DNA of 64,000 nucleotides, from the NCBI GenBank assembly GCA_033808805.1, contig JAPXMY010000009.1, positions 21,642 through 85,641 on the forward strand, given 5' to 3'. The notes under the pieces were generated by a model. The model saw only the letters and a program-made list of their open reading frames with translations, made no database searches and was not told the DNA's origin. Source of the DNA: UBA1783 sp033808805 (lineage in GTDB: Bacteria > Bacillota_I > Bacilli_A > Erysipelotrichales > Erysipelotrichaceae). Shown one piece after another: positions 62,803 to 64,000 of this stretch (its first letter is position 1; every line of letters starts with the position of its first letter). The translations under genes and the position numbers were made by a program.

Positions 62803-63888
62803 TTACCTTAAAGAGATTTGGCAAATTCTGTTTATCGAATCTAAAATTTCTATAAAATTACTAAAATCAATTGCTTTATAATTTTTCTTAATATACATCG
62901 AAAATATATGTTTACCAAAAATATTTTTGGAATCATCTTTTAAATTCCTATCAAATTGTTTTCCATCAATTATTACATCTAAAACTTCTTGTTTATATAA
63001 GTCTTCTATTTCACACTCCTCTAAACCATTAAGTGGAAGTGTCTGTAAAAATAAGTTTTCTATTAAATTTTTAGAAATTTGATTACCTTCTAGTACGCTT
63101 TTTGAATAACTTAAAAAATTTTTTAGTGGTCTATCAGTTTTTTGTTCATTATCAAATAATAGAATCACAGGGTTAACTTTTTCTAATGACTCGGTTTGAT
63201 TCTTGTTTTTTATATATTTAAATATATTATCAAAATTATTATTTCCAGTATAAAAGTTCCAAATATTTTTCATTGTATCAGCACCGTTAATCGAAACTCC
63301 TAAGAAATAATCCAATCTTTCCGTTTTATTTAGAAAATATACATTAAACACATATTCCCCAAATGCATTCTTAGTGATAAGTTTTGGATAATCTTTATAA
63401 TATTTCATTAATGCACATTTGATATGCACAATATCCGTTTTACCTTCCGTAACAATAGTTGGTTTAATTGGTTTGAAAAAGTACTTGTAAAACAGAAAAT
63501 ACTGATATTGCTTTTCTCTAGCATTTAAACCATAAATGTACTTCTTGCTTGTTTTTTTCTTTGATGTCGTATATTCTAATTTATTGTTTAAAAAATCCAA
63601 TTGATTTATAAAGGCTAATCGTCCCTCCAATTGATTTAATGTTCCCTCTTCTCCATTTATTTGAAAACTATTTGTTTTATATAGTTGATTAGCCATGGCT
63701 CTAGTCTTATTTATAAAATTTCGGCTAGCATTTATCTTGTCATTCACAGTTAATCCAGTAACTTCCTGTCTTGAAGATGAGTATACCAATCTAGTTTTAT
63801 TTTGATTAATTTCAAATCCATTTTTTTTAAGCAATTCTGTCAAATCTTTTTTGAATTCAATATAATTTGTTCCAAAAGGATTAACCTC
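62803..63888 (-). pseudogene. Retron Ec67-type reverse transcriptase-TOPRIM protein, N-terminus lost
   Basis: The frame runs from a stop at 63889-63891 to TAA at 62803-62805. Its start is the end of a retron reverse transcriptase: LTELLKKNGFEINQNKTR and RQEVTGLTVNDKIN, followed by a TOPRIM-like nuclease domain with TEGKTD (Glu133 counting from TTG 63843) and LLFDNEQKTD (Asp231, Glu233). This RT-TOPRIM fusion is the retron Ec67 family, an antiphage system. The catalytic YxDD half and the msr-msd RNA are missing; the break lies 45 nt from a serine recombinase start, so an element probably split the gene. Confidence 0.8.
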
Positions 63889-63933
63889 TTAGGGACAGAG
63901 AAAATAATAAAACTTGGAAAGGAGGTAATTCTC
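63886..63933. other. Probable element/chromosome junction
   Basis: The retron frame ends at 63888-63891 and the recombinase ribosome site begins at 63918, so the boundary of the inserted element should lie between. CTCT (63886-63889 region) and AGAG (63897-63900) form a short inverted repeat. The exact attachment site cannot be set without the empty site. Confidence 0.45.
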
Positions 63934-64000
63934 ATGTCAAATACGAAAAGAACAGGACAAACAGCCCTTTATGAACGTTTAAGTCGTGATGATGAAATGC
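63934..64000 (+). CDS. Large serine recombinase, 5' end (off window)
   Basis: ATG at 63934 with AAAGGAGG (63918-63925) 8 nt upstream. The 22 codons present include TALYERLSRDDE, the N-terminal catalytic motif (with the nucleophile serine) of TnpX/TndX-type site-specific recombinases of Tn4451/Tn5397-like conjugative and mobilisable elements. The gene reads into the element and begins near its left end, as in Tn4451. Confidence 0.85.
   Translation, partial: MSNTKRTGQTALYERLSRDDEM

Noticed and set aside
63841..63843. TTG as the real start of the retron-like protein
   Set aside because: The frame is open and protein-like up to the stop at 63889, no ribosome site precedes the TTG, and starting there would leave out the RT active site.
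1..64000. tRNA, rRNA and CRISPR arrays
   Set aside because: No conserved T-loop/acceptor patterns, rRNA stretches or regular repeat-spacer arrays noticed.

Overview
The window looks like chromosome from a low-GC, anaerobic, gut-type Firmicute. The AT-rich composition, strong AGGAGG-type ribosome binding sites, oxygen-sensitive class III ribonucleotide reductase, YesMN-type two-component control of a sugar ABC importer and a (V)PPTGD sorting signal all fit; an Erysipelotrichia-like host is my best guess, but no rRNA or tRNA marker is present to confirm it. I found no rRNA, tRNA, CRISPR array or complete prophage.

Layout. 1-8 kb: an alpha/beta hydrolase cut by the left edge, an MFS transporter, an ATC-hydrolase-like protein, a membrane-anchored hydrolase, a lipoprotein, an MBOAT/DHHW pair for O-acylation of an exported glycan, and a HAD phosphatase. 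7.8-12 kb: a compact NAD salvage operon (pncA-pncB-nadD-nadE-ridA) and a rhodanese lipoprotein. 12.2-15.1 kb: nrdD-nrdG behind a cobalamin riboswitch. 15.2-21.2 kb: another ATC-hydrolase-like protein, an RtcB RNA ligase, a cell-wall-anchored protein and an uncharacterised operon of glycine-rich membrane-active proteins whose first gene is split at an A8 run. 21.4-24.5 kb: a divergent SDR / old-yellow-enzyme-plus-FAD pair with paired direct repeats between them. 24.6-28.6 kb: a membrane metallophosphatase and an LTA-synthase-like enzyme.

28.8-57 kb is a large locus for uptake and de-esterification of an unknown acylated carbohydrate or glycoside. One strand carries a lipoprotein binding protein, YesM/YesN two-component pair, LplB/LplC-type permeases, a beta-lactamase-fold hydrolase, a polysaccharide deacetylase-family protein, a YesL-like protein and an ABC ATPase. 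Around it lie eight esterases of several folds, a GH13_18 phosphorylase, an unassigned P-loop kinase, a second MsmK/UgpC-type ATPase preceded by a structured RNA leader, an MFS transporter, an ATP-grasp enzyme, and a Vsr mismatch endonuclease unexpectedly coupled to an esterase gene. No classical secreted glycoside hydrolase is present, so removal of acyl groups followed by phosphorolysis is the most economical reading.

57.3-61 kb: an ADP-ribosylglycohydrolase-family protein, a CcdA/TlpA-like thiol-redox operon and an AEC-family transporter. 61-64 kb is accessory DNA: an unknown alpha-helical protein, a decayed Sau3AI/MutH-family restriction endonuclease (N-terminus lost, one frameshift), the C-terminal part of a retron Ec67-type reverse transcriptase-TOPRIM protein, and, just past its break, the first 22 codons of a large serine recombinase running off the right edge. 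The simplest reading is that an integrative element of the Tn4451/Tn5397 type inserted into, and split, a retron defence gene.
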